Shown one piece after another: positions 9,445 to 19,663 of a stretch of 64,000 bases of DNA. The notes under the pieces were generated by a model. The model did not search any database, was not told the origin of the DNA, and saw only the letters and a list, made by a program, of their open reading frames with translations. Each line of letters begins with the position of its first letter. Position 1 is the first letter of the stretch. The translations under genes were made by a program, and so were the position numbers. The stretch comes from an uncultured Acidobacteriia bacterium. Lineage in GTDB: Bacteria; Acidobacteriota; Terriglobia; Bryobacterales; Bryobacteraceae. The DNA lies in contig CAIKMJ010000009.1 of assembly GCA_903828455.1 (NCBI GenBank), positions 1-64,000 of the forward strand, written 5' to 3'.

Positions 9445-11046
9445 ATGCTCCGGCACCGTTGGACAGCAGCGATCTTTTTGCTCCTGCCCTCCTTCGCCGC
9501 CGCAAATACCGGCATAAGTCAGGTGACGGGACTCCGCTCCTGGTCTCATTCCGATTCCACCCGCGTCATCGTTGAGACCACCGGTCCCATCGATTACAAG
9601 GCCGATCGCGCCGCCGGCCCCGATCGTCTCTTCTTCGATCTCCGCCACGCCACCCCGTGGTTCCGTGACGCGAAGACCGGTGCCCATCACCGTCTCGCCG
9701 TGCGTGAGATCAACGATCGCCTCGTGCAGCGCGTTCGCATCGCCGAAACCTCGCCCGGCACCACCCGCATCGTGTTCGATCTCACCGGTCCGGCCGAGTA
9801 CGAGGTGACGACGCTCGACTCGCCCTGGCGCCTCGTCATCGAACTGCGGGCAAAGGGTGCGCCGGGCAATCCGCCCGCAATCTCGTCGCCGGTGACTTCG
9901 ATGAACGCCGCGCCGCCGCTGCCGCCGTCGTCATCGTCCGCAACACCGCCGGCAAAACCGTTGGCAACAGCTGCCGCAACAAAGCTCGTGCGGCCGTTTG
10001 TACCGCCGCCCGCCGTGCGCCAGCGTGAAATTGTATGGCCGTCCGGTCCGCCGCTGCTCGCAACGCTGCTGCCGCTGTCCGGCTACCGCATCCCCGACAC
10101 GATGGCGCTCATCGCCGTCCGTCCGCCCAAACCGCCACCGCCCGCGCCCGTCGCCGCCGCCGCGTCAACAGCAGTGCCGTCAACAGCAGCGCCGGTCGCC
10201 GCCAAAGTGTTGCCCGCGTCGCGCCTGCCCGCCAGCACCTCGGCGTCGCTGGTCGCTTCGGAGAACGCCTCGAAGTCGCTCACCCGCGCGCTCGGCCTCA
10301 AGGTCAACCGCATCGTGATCGACGCCGGCCACGGCGGTCACGACGACGGCACCATCGGTCCCAAAGGAATCCTCGAGAAGGACGTCGTGCTCGACGTCGC
10401 GCTTCGCGTCTCGAAGCTGCTGCAGGAGAAGATGGGCGTCGAGGTCGTCCTCACTCGCTCGGACGACACCTTCATTCCGCTCCACGAGCGCACCGCCATC
10501 GCCAACCAGTACCACGCGGATCTGTTCCTTTCGATCCACGCCAACTCGTCGCCCGCCCCCCAGGTCGGCGGCACCGAGACGTTCTATCTCAACTTCACGA
10601 GCACGCCCTCGGCGCTCGATGTAGCCGCGCGCGAGAACGCCGGCTCGGAGAAATCGGTCGGCGAGCTGAAAGATCTGGTGCAGACCATCACTCTGAACGA
10701 AAAGATCGAGGAGTCGCACACCTTCGCCGAGACGATACAGAGCGCCATCCAGACGCAGGCCGCGCGCTCCAATCCGGACGCTCACAACCGCGGCGTAAAG
10801 AAGGCGCCGTTCGTCGTGCTGATCGGGGCTTCTATGCCGTCCGTGCTGGCCGAGATCGGCTTCCTCAGCAACCCGAAGGACGAGTCGAATCTTGGCAAGC
10901 CCGAGTACCGGCAGAAGGTTGCCGAAGCGCTGTACCGCGGCGTGTCGCAGTACTCGCAGTCGCTCAGCCACTTTGAAGCGCTGCGCCAGACGGCGCGCAA
11001 CGAAAAGGCGCGCCCGGAAAAGGCTTCCGCCGGCGTCTCGCAGTAG
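9445..11046 (+). CDS. N-acetylmuramoyl-L-alanine amidase with AMIN domain
   Basis: N-terminal AMIN-like region; catalytic IVIDAGHGGHDDGTIGPKGILEKDVVLDVALRV...SIHANSSPAPQVGGTETFYLN...VLAEIGFLSNPKDE. Confidence 0.95.
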   Translation: MLRHRWTAAIFLLLPSFAAANTGISQVTGLRSWSHSDSTRVIVETTGPIDYKADRAAGPDRLFFDLRHATPWFRDAKTGAHHRLAVREINDRLVQRVRIAETSPGTTRIVFDLTGPAEYEVTTLDSPWRLVIELRAKGAPGNPPAISSPVTSMNAAPPLPPSSSSATPPAKPLATAAATKLVRPFVPPPAVRQREIVWPSGPPLLATLLPLSGYRIPDTMALIAVRPPKPPPPAPVAAAASTAVPSTAAPVAAKVLPASRLPASTSASLVASENASKSLTRALGLKVNRIVIDAGHGGHDDGTIGPKGILEKDVVLDVALRVSKLLQEKMGVEVVLTRSDDTFIPLHERTAIANQYHADLFLSIHANSSPAPQVGGTETFYLNFTSTPSALDVAARENAGSEKSVGELKDLVQTITLNEKIEESHTFAETIQSAIQTQAARSNPDAHNRGVKKAPFVVLIGASMPSVLAEIGFLSNPKDESNLGKPEYRQKVAEALYRGVSQYSQSLSHFEALRQTARNEKARPEKASAGVSQ

Positions 11047-11055
11047 CCGCGCGGT

Positions 11056-11778
11056 TCAGCGCGGCGCGCGCGTGACTTCCACGATCGTTCTTGTGCCGAA
11101 GCCCTCGGGCAGTTCGTAGCGCATCGCGACCCGCAACTGCACGCCGTACTTCTTCGCCTGCCTGGCCGCTTCTTCGATCTCGCGCTCCGCATCGGGGCCT
11201 TTGTAAAAGAGCGCCCGCGTGCCACGCTTCAGCGCCGGGCCGAACAGGTCGAGCGCCTTTTCGAGCGGCGCCATGGCGCGTGCGGTGATCAGATCGAAGC
11301 TGCCGGCCCGCGTCAGTTCTTCGGCGCGCCGCGGTTCCACCTGCACGTTCTTCAGCGCAAGCTGCTCCACGACGGACTCAACGAAGCGCGCCTTCTTGCC
11401 CGTCGAATCGGCCAGCGTGAAGCGCGTGCCGGGAAACACCAGCGCCAGCGGAATGCCCGGAAAGCCAGGTCCCGTGCCGGCATCGATGATGTGCCGCGCG
11501 CCCTGGAACAGACGCCACGGAATGACCGAATCGAGCACGTGCTTCACCGCTGCTTCGTGCGGTTCGGTCACGCGAGTGAGATTGAGATGGCGGTTGACTT
11601 CGACCACCAGCTCCAGATGCCGCGCCGCCTGCGCCACCACGTCGGCGCGATGCGGCAGATCGGGCGGCAGCATCCGCTCCAGTTCGGCTTCGAAGGAAAG
11701 AGTTTCGGCGGCTTCGCTCAAGGCTTCCGGCTCACGCTTCTTCTTCGTCGCCCGCTTCGCTGCCGAGTTGCTCGGCAT
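11056..11778 (-). CDS. rsmG: 16S rRNA (guanine(527)-N7)-methyltransferase RsmG
   Basis: HLNLTRVTEPHEAAVKHVLDSVIPWRLFQGARHIIDAGTGPGFPGIPLALVFPGTRFTLADSTGKKARFVE...DLITARAMAPLEKAL. Start uncertain. Confidence 0.93.
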   Translation of the reverse strand: MPSNSAAKRATKKKREPEALSEAAETLSFEAELERMLPPDLPHRADVVAQAARHLELVVEVNRHLNLTRVTEPHEAAVKHVLDSVIPWRLFQGARHIIDAGTGPGFPGIPLALVFPGTRFTLADSTGKKARFVESVVEQLALKNVQVEPRRAEELTRAGSFDLITARAMAPLEKALDLFGPALKRGTRALFYKGPDAEREIEEAARQAKKYGVQLRVAMRYELPEGFGTRTIVEVTRAPR

Positions 11779-12206
11779 TGGCCGCGGCGGCCGCATCGTC
11801 GAGCGCCTTCTGCGCGTCGATCTTCGCCATCCATTCCTCCACGAGCGGCTGCGGGTCGGCCTCCAGATCCACCGGCCGGCGGCCCAGTTCTTCGCGGCCG
11901 CGCAGGAACACCGCCACGACGCCATCGGGCTGCGGCTGCAGATCGAGCCGCTGGTCGCGCGCTTCAAAGCGCAGCGTGGTGCCGAGCCACACCATCCCGA
12001 CGCGGATGCGACGGCTGAAGCCGGCGCGCGTGGCCTGCTGCATCATGTTGCGCGCCCACGGCAGCGTCTTCAGCTTCTCCGCCCACGGCGCGACGGCGAG
12101 GGCGCGTCTGCGGTCATCCTCACGCCGGCTGGCGGCGTCGAGCCCGCCTTCCTCGCGGCCTTCGAGCGCCTTGAGGTTGTTCTCCAGATTGTCGAGGAAG
12201 CTCACC
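11732..12206 (-). CDS. hypothetical protein upstream of rsmG
   Basis: Sub-ORF of 11732..12361 from a GTG at 12206 (VSFLDNLENNLKALEGREEGG...); acidic C-terminus. Confidence 0.5.
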
Positions 12207-12383
12207 TGCCTATTGTCTCCTGTCGGGGCGCCGTTTTCCATCGCGACTTCCGCGCGCTGCCCTCGCCCGCGGCGAAACCGATGGCGGCGCGGACCGTTTC
12301 CCGAAAGCGGCCATGATACCCTGTTTTGTTGGTTCGGCGGTACGGCGGATTCGCTTTGCATCCGGGCCTCTCCTTAAAAGACA

Positions 12384-13067
12384 ATGAGTACATCCGCAGC
12401 AGGAATCGCAGGCGCCACCGACCTGTGTTTCTGGAAAACTACCAACGGCAAGAAAGCGGTCATGGCAGTCACCGGCGTGGTGCTGGCTGGCTTCATCGTG
12501 GGGCATCTGCTGGGCAACCTCCAGATCTTCATCGGACGCGATACCTTTAACGGCTACGCCGAGGGGCTGAAGAAGCTCCACGTGCTGCTCTGGGGCACGC
12601 GCGCGGCGCTTCTGGTTTCGGTCGCGCTTCACATCTGGAGCACGATCCAGCTGGCGGCGCGCAGGAGTTCGGCGCGTCCGGTGGCGTATCAGAAGTACAC
12701 GGCGCAGACATCGAGCTACGCCTCGCGCACCATGTATATGAGCGGCCCGATTGTTGCCGCTTTCATCGTTTACCATCTGCTGCACTTCACCATCGGCGTC
12801 GGCGGCACTCCTTACGATGCCGGCGATCCGTATGGCAACGTCGTCGCCGGGTTCAAAGTGATTCCGGTGGCGCTCGCTTATGTGATCGCGATGGGCCTGC
12901 TTTGCCTGCATCTGCGGCACGGCCTCGCGAGCTTCCTGCAGACGCTGGGTGTGAATCATCCGGCGTACACCCCGAAGATCAAACTGGCGGCGTCTCTGAT
13001 TGCCGGTCTGATTTTCCTCGGTTTCTCTTCCATCCCCGTGGCCGTGATGGCCGGCGTGGTTTCGTAG
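12384..13067 (+). CDS. sdhC: succinate dehydrogenase cytochrome b subunit
   Basis: Five-TM protein [26 protein letters not shown]...HFTIGV...; directly upstream of sdhA and sdhB. Confidence 0.93.
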   Translation: MSTSAAGIAGATDLCFWKTTNGKKAVMAVTGVVLAGFIVGHLLGNLQIFIGRDTFNGYAEGLKKLHVLLWGTRAALLVSVALHIWSTIQLAARRSSARPVAYQKYTAQTSSYASRTMYMSGPIVAAFIVYHLLHFTIGVGGTPYDAGDPYGNVVAGFKVIPVALAYVIAMGLLCLHLRHGLASFLQTLGVNHPAYTPKIKLAASLIAGLIFLGFSSIPVAVMAGVVS

Positions 13068-13083
13068 GCCTCCTGAGACTGAC

Positions 13084-14997
13084 ATGAAACTGGATTCCAA
13101 GATTCCCGGCGGTCCGATTGAAACGGCGTGGGACCGCACGCGGTTCGAAAACAAGCTGGTCAACCCGGCGAACAAGCGCAAGTATGAAGTGATCGTAGTG
13201 GGTTCCGGCCTCGCCGGCGGTTCGGCCGCCGCAACGCTGGGCGAACTCGGCTACAACGTCAAATGCTTCTGCTTCCAGGATTCGCCCCGGCGCGCGCACT
13301 CCATTGCGGCGCAGGGCGGCATCAACGCGGCGAAGAATTATCAGAACGACGGCGACAGCATCTACCGCCTCTTCTATGACACGGTGAAGGGCGGCGACTT
13401 CCGCGCCCGCGAGTACAACGTTTACCGGCTCGCGCAGAACAGCGTCAACATCATCGATCAGGCCGTGGCGCAGGGCGTTCCGTTCGCCCGCGAATACGGC
13501 GGGACGCTGGCCAACCGCAGCTTCGGCGGCGCGCAGGTTTCGCGTACTTTCTACGCGCGGGGACAGACGGGGCAGCAGCTGCTGCTCGGCGCCTATCAGG
13601 CGCTGGAACGGCAGATTGACGCCGGCCGCGTGAAGATGTTCCCGCGCACCGAGATGCTCGACCTGATCGTCATCGACGGCAAGGCACGCGGCATCGTGAC
13701 GCGCAACATGGTCACCGGCGCGATTGAAACTCACATTGCCGACGCCGTGATTCTGGGCACCGGCGGCTACGGCAACGTTTACTACCTTTCGACGAACGCG
13801 AAGGGTTCCAACTGCACGGCGATCTGGCGCGCCTACAAGCGCGGCGCGGCGTTCGGCAATCCCTGCTTCACGCAGATCCATCCGACCTGCATTCCGGTGT
13901 CGGGCGATTACCAGTCGAAGCTGACGCTGATGAGCGAATCGCTCCGCAACGACGGCCGCATCTGGGTACCGCTGAAGAAGGGCGACAAGCGTTCTCCGGA
14001 ACAGATTCCGGAAAACGAACGCGACTATTATCTGGAACGCCGCTACCCGAGCTTCGGCAACCTGGTGCCGCGCGACGTGGCATCGCGCAACGCGAAAGCG
14101 GTCTGCGACGAAGGCCGCGGCGTGGGCGAAACGGCGCTCGGCGTTTATCTCGATTTCGGCGCCGCGATCAGCCGCCTCGGCGAAGACAAGATCCGCGAAC
14201 GCTACGGCAATCTGTTCGAAATGTACGAGCGCATCACCGATGAGAACCCCTACAAGGTTCCGATGCGCATCTACCCGGCCATCCACTACACGATGGGCGG
14301 CCTGTGGGTGGACTACAACCTGCAGTCGACGATCCCCGGCCTGTTCGTCATCGGCGAAGCGAACTTCTCCGATCACGGCGCCAACCGGCTCGGCGCGAGC
14401 GCGCTGATGCAGGGGCTTTCGGACGGCTACTTCATCATTCCCTACACGCTGGGCAACTACCTGGCCAGCGCGAAGATCGACAAAGTCAGCGATTCGGCGC
14501 CGGAAGTTCAGGCAGCCCGCGCCGGCATTCAGGACCGCACCAAACAGCTGCTTGGCATCAACGGCAAGCGGACGGTGGATTCGTTCCACCGCGAACTCGG
14601 CAAGATCATGTGGGACGAATGCGGCATGGCCCGCACGGCGCCCGGCCTCGAGAAGGCGATCAGCCGCATCCAGAGCCTGCGCCAGGAATTCTGGAAGGAC
14701 GTGAAGGTGCTCGGTAAGAACGAAGAGATCAACCAGTCGCTCGAAAAGGCCGGGCGCGTGGCGGACTTCTTCGAACTGGGCGAACTGATGTGCCGCGACG
14801 CGCTGACGCGCAACGAATCGTGCGGCGGTCACTTCCGCGAAGAATCTCAGACTCCGGACGGCGAAGCGATGCGCGACGACGCGAATTTCTCACACGCCTC
14901 GGCATGGGAGTACAAGGGCGACAATCAGACCCCTGAACTCCACAAGGAACCGCTTGAGTTCCACTACGTGCATCCGTCGCAAAGGAGCTACAAGTAA
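13084..14997 (+). CDS. sdhA: succinate dehydrogenase/fumarate reductase flavoprotein subunit
   Basis: FAD motif [55 protein letters not shown]. Confidence 0.97.
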   Translation: MKLDSKIPGGPIETAWDRTRFENKLVNPANKRKYEVIVVGSGLAGGSAAATLGELGYNVKCFCFQDSPRRAHSIAAQGGINAAKNYQNDGDSIYRLFYDTVKGGDFRAREYNVYRLAQNSVNIIDQAVAQGVPFAREYGGTLANRSFGGAQVSRTFYARGQTGQQLLLGAYQALERQIDAGRVKMFPRTEMLDLIVIDGKARGIVTRNMVTGAIETHIADAVILGTGGYGNVYYLSTNAKGSNCTAIWRAYKRGAAFGNPCFTQIHPTCIPVSGDYQSKLTLMSESLRNDGRIWVPLKKGDKRSPEQIPENERDYYLERRYPSFGNLVPRDVASRNAKAVCDEGRGVGETALGVYLDFGAAISRLGEDKIRERYGNLFEMYERITDENPYKVPMRIYPAIHYTMGGLWVDYNLQSTIPGLFVIGEANFSDHGANRLGASALMQGLSDGYFIIPYTLGNYLASAKIDKVSDSAPEVQAARAGIQDRTKQLLGINGKRTVDSFHRELGKIMWDECGMARTAPGLEKAISRIQSLRQEFWKDVKVLGKNEEINQSLEKAGRVADFFELGELMCRDALTRNESCGGHFREESQTPDGEAMRDDANFSHASAWEYKGDNQTPELHKEPLEFHYVHPSQRSYK

Positions 14998-15773
14998 TGC
15001 GCCTCGTGTTTCACATCTGGCGGCAAGCCACGGCTTCCGCTCCCGGCAAGATGGTGCGGTACGAATCCGCCAATATGAATCCGGACATGTCCATGCTGGA
15101 AGCGCTGGACGTGCTGAACGAAGAACTGATTACGCAGGGCACCGAGCCGGTGGTCTTCGAGCACGATTGCCGCGAAGGCATCTGCGGTTCGTGCGGCTTT
15201 ATGATCAACGGCATTGCGCACGGTCCGCTGGCCCGCACGACGGTCTGCCAGCTGACGCTGCGGCACTTCAAGGACGGCGAAGAGCTGTACCTCGAGCCGT
15301 GGCGCGCCAGCGCGTTCCCGGTGCTGAAGGACCTGATGGTGGACCGCGCCTCGTTCGACCGCATTATTGCGGCGGGCGGCTACTGCTCGGTTCCGGCGGG
15401 GAGCCCGCAGGACGCCAACGCTCTGCTGATTCCGAAGCCGGAAGCGGACCGGGCCATGGATGCGGCGGCCTGTATCGGCTGCGGCGCGTGCGTGGCGGCC
15501 TGTCCGAATGCTTCGGCGTCGCTGTTTACCGGCGCGAAGATCACGCATCTCGGTCTGATGCCGCAGGGCCAGCCGGAGCGGGAGATTCGCGCGCTGCGCA
15601 TGGTGCGTCAGATGAACGGCGAGGGCTTCGGCCATTGCGGCAACATCGGCGAGTGCGAAGCGGTGTGTCCGAAGGGCATCTCGATTGAAGTGATCGCGCG
15701 GATGAACCGCGACTTTGCCGGCGCCAGCATTACAGAGCGCCCGAAGTCGGGTGCGGCCGAAGACGGGGCGTAG
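14997..15773 (+). CDS. sdhB: succinate dehydrogenase/fumarate reductase iron-sulfur subunit
   Basis: [46 protein letters not shown] overlap with sdhA. Confidence 0.97.
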   Translation: MRLVFHIWRQATASAPGKMVRYESANMNPDMSMLEALDVLNEELITQGTEPVVFEHDCREGICGSCGFMINGIAHGPLARTTVCQLTLRHFKDGEELYLEPWRASAFPVLKDLMVDRASFDRIIAAGGYCSVPAGSPQDANALLIPKPEADRAMDAAACIGCGACVAACPNASASLFTGAKITHLGLMPQGQPEREIRALRMVRQMNGEGFGHCGNIGECEAVCPKGISIEVIARMNRDFAGASITERPKSGAAEDGA

Positions 15774-15812
15774 GCACCGGCTTCAGACAACGACGGGGCG
15801 TAGGCACCGGCT
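15762..15812. repeat. two-copy 21-bp direct repeat (30-bp period) spanning the sdhB stop codon
   Basis: gacggggcgtaggcaccggct at 15762-15782 and 15792-15812; weaker third echo near 15828. Confidence 0.9.
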
Positions 15813-15876
15813 CCGACAATGGTTTTCGACAACGGCGGGGCGCAGTTGGCGCCTCTCTAATTCCGATTCGTTTCCA

Positions 15877-15912
15877 GAGGGCAGGCTTTCGATACAAAGA
15901 AAGCCTGCCCTC
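15877..15912. terminator. 14-bp perfect-stem hairpin between convergent genes
   Basis: gagggcaggctttc-gatacaaa-gaaagcctgccctc; no long T tract. Confidence 0.65.
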
Positions 15913-15918
15913 CGGCGT

Positions 15919-16386
15919 TTACCAGCTGATTACGCCGGTTCGTCCCGCGTGCGGGCCGCTCTTGATGTGAATCCAGACGTCGTCCGGATTCGCGGCGGCC
16001 GGTCCGGCGACCCGTTCGATCCGGTCCCGCCTGCTCAGACGAAACGTGCGCACGATTGCCGCGGCATCCTGTGGTTCGCCGTGGCGCACGCTTTCGAGCA
16101 TGGCTTCACTGGGATAGACGATGCGACCGGCGCGCCCCTGCGCGGGGTCATAGAAAGCGACGCGGGCGACGGCGAGGACGAGCACGAGCGTCCAGAGCGC
16201 GAGCGAGGTGATGAGAATGCGGCGGCGACGGCGGTCAAGCGGCGCGTCGGTGGTGGCGCCGGGGCGGGGAATCACGCTGCCCTGGCAGATGCCGCAGCGA
16301 TCGGGCACGTGATGGAAGAGTGCGCCGCAGCTTTCGCACACGAATTGCGGGGGCTGTAGTTCGGCGGCCGAGCCCGGGACTGCCAT
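15919..16386 (-). CDS. zinc-ribbon membrane protein, hypothetical
   Basis: CESCGALFHHVPDRCGICQGS followed by one TM segment ILITSLALWTLVLVLAVARVAF. Confidence 0.6.
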   Translation of the reverse strand: MAVPGSAAELQPPQFVCESCGALFHHVPDRCGICQGSVIPRPGATTDAPLDRRRRRILITSLALWTLVLVLAVARVAFYDPAQGRAGRIVYPSEAMLESVRHGEPQDAAAIVRTFRLSRRDRIERVAGPAAANPDDVWIHIKSGPHAGRTGVISW

Positions 16387-16392
16387 TTGCGG

Positions 16393-17265
16393 TTATTGTA
16401 GCGGGGTTTCCGCGTCGACCTTGGCGCGCAGATTGGCCACGCCGGCGGTGTAGCGCGCGTCGGCGACGGAGAAGGCGACGGCGTCCTCCAGCCAGTCGTG
16501 CCAGACGCCGTCGGGATCGTGCGAGGCGGCGGTAACGGTGTACTCGCCGGGGCAGAGGTCGCAGTGGAACCGGTAGGTGATGCGCACGCGCCGGCCCGCC
16601 TGGACGGGGCCGAGTTTCACGTGTTCGAGTTCGGTGTTGGTGCCGTAAACATTGAGGCCGATGCGGGTGCGGATCATGATTCCGACCACGGGATTTTCAA
16701 CGGCCGCGGCGAAGCGCACGGTGACGCGGATGGCGGCTGCCGCGCCGCTCTGCCAGACGAGGGACGGCTGATCGCCTTCGCCGAGCAGTTCGATCGCTTC
16801 GAGTGCCGCGCGTCCGTCGCCCTTGCGCATGGCGGGCGAAAGCTGCGGCGCATGGCCGGTTGCGGCAGCAGCCCTGCCCAGCGCAACCAGCGACGCGGCG
16901 ACGTGCGAACGGTAGGCCGCGAGCACGCTGGCCGGATCGCCCTGCGCGATGAGTTCGCCGTCGCGCAGCCACCAGATTTCATCGGCGCAGCTTTCGAGCA
17001 GCGGCTCATCGTGAGAGAGCAGCACGATGGCGGCGCCGGCGCGGCGCAGTTGCGTGAGGCGCGATACGGCGTGGGCGCGCGCGATGGCGTCGCACTGCGA
17101 CAGCGTGTGATCGAGGATGTAGTTGCCGGGGGATTCGGGCAGGGCATCGCCGGGTTCGAGGCGCGCGGCATCCGGCGAGTGCAGCCCGGGCGAGGGGCCT
17201 TCCTCGATAACTCCGACGATGCTGCCGTCGGGCGCAGTCAGGATCGGTGCGTGGAAATGAATCAT
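16393..17265 (-). CDS. Wzt-like ABC protein with degenerate nucleotide-binding domain and intact carbohydrate-binding C-terminal domain
   Basis: Inside ORF 16393..18066. H-loop region AAIVLLSHDEPLLESCADEIWWLRDGELIAQGDPASVLAAYRSHVAASL plus Wzt C-terminal type domain; no Walker A (GVIEEGPSPGLHSP instead of GxxGxGKS). Confidence 0.6.
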   Translation of the reverse strand: MIHFHAPILTAPDGSIVGVIEEGPSPGLHSPDAARLEPGDALPESPGNYILDHTLSQCDAIARAHAVSRLTQLRRAGAAIVLLSHDEPLLESCADEIWWLRDGELIAQGDPASVLAAYRSHVAASLVALGRAAAATGHAPQLSPAMRKGDGRAALEAIELLGEGDQPSLVWQSGAAAAIRVTVRFAAAVENPVVGIMIRTRIGLNVYGTNTELEHVKLGPVQAGRRVRITYRFHCDLCPGEYTVTAASHDPDGVWHDWLEDAVAFSVADARYTAGVANLRAKVDAETPLQ

Positions 17266-17325
17266 GGCAAAAGGCAATCTTAGCGCGGGTTCGCCGCTCC
17301 GGTATGCCACAATGGAAAACCGACC

Positions 17326-18000
17326 GTGTCCATCGACTGGTTTCCGCTGCGTCTGAGTCTCGAAGTTGCCGCCGGCGCCACTGCCGTCTCGCTGGTGATC
17401 GGCGTATGGCTGGCGTGGCTGCTGGCGAATAAATCGTTCCGCGGCAAGGAAGTGCTGGATGCGCTGACGGCGCTGCCGCTGGCGCTGCCGCCGACGGTGC
17501 TCGGGTATTACCTGCTGGTGCTGATCGGGCGCTCCAGCGTGATTGGCCGGGCGTGGGAAGCGGTGACGGGTGCGCCGCTGGTGTTTACGTGGCGGGCGGC
17601 GGTGATTGCTTCGACGCTGCATGCGATTCCGCTGCTGGTGAAGTCGTCGCGGGCGGCGCTGGAGAACATCGACCGGGCGTTCGAGCGGGCGGGGCGGTCG
17701 CTGGGGGCATCGGAATGGCGGCTGTTCTGGCGGGTGAGTCTGCCGCTGGCGCGACGGCCCATTGCGGCCGCGACGGCGCTGGCGTTTGCGCGTTCGCTGG
17801 GCGATTTCGGCGCGACGCTGATGATTGCGGGCAACATTCCGGGGCGCACGCAGACGGCGGCGATTGCGATTTACGACGCGGTGGAATCGGGCGATTCGCG
17901 GACGTCGCTGATTCTGGTGCTGGTGATTTCGGCGCTGACGGCGCTGATTGTGTTCCTCGCCAACCGGCTGGAACAGCGGCGCGGCGGAGCGGTGCTGTAA
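17326..18000 (+). CDS. modB: molybdate ABC transporter permease
   Basis: ALPLALPPTVLGYYLLVLIGR...ARSLGDFGATLMIAGNIPGRTQTAAIAIYDAV. Confidence 0.93.
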   Translation: MSIDWFPLRLSLEVAAGATAVSLVIGVWLAWLLANKSFRGKEVLDALTALPLALPPTVLGYYLLVLIGRSSVIGRAWEAVTGAPLVFTWRAAVIASTLHAIPLLVKSSRAALENIDRAFERAGRSLGASEWRLFWRVSLPLARRPIAAATALAFARSLGDFGATLMIAGNIPGRTQTAAIAIYDAVESGDSRTSLILVLVISALTALIVFLANRLEQRRGGAVL

Positions 18001-18007
18001 CAGCGAT

Positions 18008-19099
18008 ATGCTGACCGCGGCGATCCGAAAAGCATTTGCGGAAGGGCAGGATTCGGCCGCTTTCACGCTCGACGTGCAGTTCGAAGCCGCGGCCGGCGTG
18101 ACGGCGCTCTACGGGCCTTCGGGCTCGGGCAAGACGCTAACGCTCGACATGATCGCCGGCTTTGCGCAGGCCGAAGCGGGGCGGATTTTGCTGGATGACC
18201 GCATTCTGTTCGACTCCGGCGCGCGGGTGAATCTGCGGCCGCAGGAACGGGCATGCGGCTACGTATTCCAGAATCACGCGCTGTTTCCGCACATGACGCT
18301 GCGGGAAAATCTGGCGTTCGCGGCGCAGGGCTTGCCGCGGCTGGAACGCCATCGCCGCATTGCCGAACAGCTGGACCGGTTCAAGCTCACGGCTCTGGCG
18401 GGCCGGTTACCGCATCAGTTGTCGGGCGGCGAGAAGCAGCGGGGTTCGATTGCGCGGGCGCTGCTGGCGAGCCCGCGGGCGGTGCTGCTGGATGAGCCGG
18501 CGCGCGGACTGGACTTCGCGCTGCGGGCGGATTTCCATGAGCTGGTGCAGCAGATGCGGGCGTCGCTCGAGATCCCCATTCTGCTGGTGACGCACGATCT
18601 GGAGGAGTGTTTCGCGCTGGCCGACCGGATGCTGATCTACGAAGCGGGCCGCATTGTGCACCGGGGCGCGGTGTCCGAACTGCGCAGCAGTCCGGGGACG
18701 GCGGCGGTGGCGCGGCTGATGGGCGGTTTCAATGTTTATGCGGCCGAAGTGCTGGCGCTCGATCCGGGGCGGCAGTCGAGCCGGGTGCGATTGCTGGATA
18801 CGGAGCTCGACGGGCCGCATTTGCCGGGATGTTTCCTGGGCGATCAGATATCGCTGTGCGCGCGGCCCGAAGAGCTTCGCGTGGCAAACAGCCCGGGGAA
18901 GAACCGGATTCGCGTGGATCTGGTCCGCACGAAGGAACGGGCGCAGCTGGTGGATGCGGATTTCGGCAGCGAGCTGTTGGTGAGCGTGTCGCGCGAGCGG
19001 TGGGCCGAGGTGAGCGAGGCGGGCCCGAAGGCGGGCTGGTGGGTGGAGATTCCGGCGGCGGCGCTGCGTCCGCTCAGCTCAGCGCCTGCGCCGCGATGA
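18008..19099 (+). CDS. modC: molybdate ABC transporter ATP-binding protein
   Basis: GPSGSGKT, LSGGEKQRGSIARALL, AVLLDEPARGLD, C-terminal TOBE-like region; follows modB by 7 bp. Confidence 0.92.
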   Translation: MLTAAIRKAFAEGQDSAAFTLDVQFEAAAGVTALYGPSGSGKTLTLDMIAGFAQAEAGRILLDDRILFDSGARVNLRPQERACGYVFQNHALFPHMTLRENLAFAAQGLPRLERHRRIAEQLDRFKLTALAGRLPHQLSGGEKQRGSIARALLASPRAVLLDEPARGLDFALRADFHELVQQMRASLEIPILLVTHDLEECFALADRMLIYEAGRIVHRGAVSELRSSPGTAAVARLMGGFNVYAAEVLALDPGRQSSRVRLLDTELDGPHLPGCFLGDQISLCARPEELRVANSPGKNRIRVDLVRTKERAQLVDADFGSELLVSVSRERWAEVSEAGPKAGWWVEIPAAALRPLSSAPAPR

Positions 19100-19543
19100 A
19101 GGGCCGCGCGGGGATGAAGTGCCGCGCGGGGATGAAGCGCCGCGCGGCGACGGGGGCCGCGACGAGGGAGTCGCCGGGCGGGCCCGGCGCATGGTCACAA
19201 TGGCCCAAATTGCAACAGCGGCTCCCGCGAGGCCGGCGGTAGCGCGCGCCGCCTGGGGCAGGGCTGTGATCTGCGTCACTTCGATCAGGACGATTCCCAG
19301 TACAAATGCGGAGACGAGCAGCGGCTTGCTGCGCGTTGCCGGCGGCGCGGGGAGTTTTTGCGCGGCGCGGGAGCCGCGGGCGATAAACAAAATTGCGACG
19401 AGGACCAGCAGGCACGCCGCGGCCAGAATTGCCGTGGAAGTGCCGTTGTTGACGACTCCGCCCCGGCTGAGCGCGGCGGCAAGCCAGAACAGAGCACCGA
19501 CGCTCGAAATCAATATCAACTGGAGTCTTCTGGCTGGCTGCAT
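19079..19543 (-). CDS. hypothetical membrane protein with repetitive basic tail
   Basis: Multiple TM segments; C-terminus SPRGASSPRGTSSPRGPSSRRRR. Overlaps modC tail to tail. Confidence 0.45.
   Translation of the reverse strand: MQPARRLQLILISSVGALFWLAAALSRGGVVNNGTSTAILAAACLLVLVAILFIARGSRAAQKLPAPPATRSKPLLVSAFVLGIVLIEVTQITALPQAARATAGLAGAAVAIWAIVTMRRARPATPSSRPPSPRGASSPRGTSSPRGPSSRRRR
19095..19148. repeat. 18-bp tandem repeat, 3 copies
   Basis: gatgaag[g/t/c]gccgcgcgg[g/c] x3. Confidence 0.9.
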
Positions 19544-19663
19544 GTTGTCCCGGTTACTTCCATGATGCGCCCGGCTTACGATTGCTGACAAATTTTCTGC
19601 CCTGGCGCGGTGCGCGCGCGGTCTGCCCGGGGTAGGCTAATCAGTTAGGAGATATTTATCCCC

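Noticed and set aside
12979-14832. 617-aa minus-strand ORF opposite sdhA
   Set aside because: Antisense shadow of a high-GC gene; low-complexity Arg/Val/Ala composition and no recognisable motifs, while sdhA is unambiguous.
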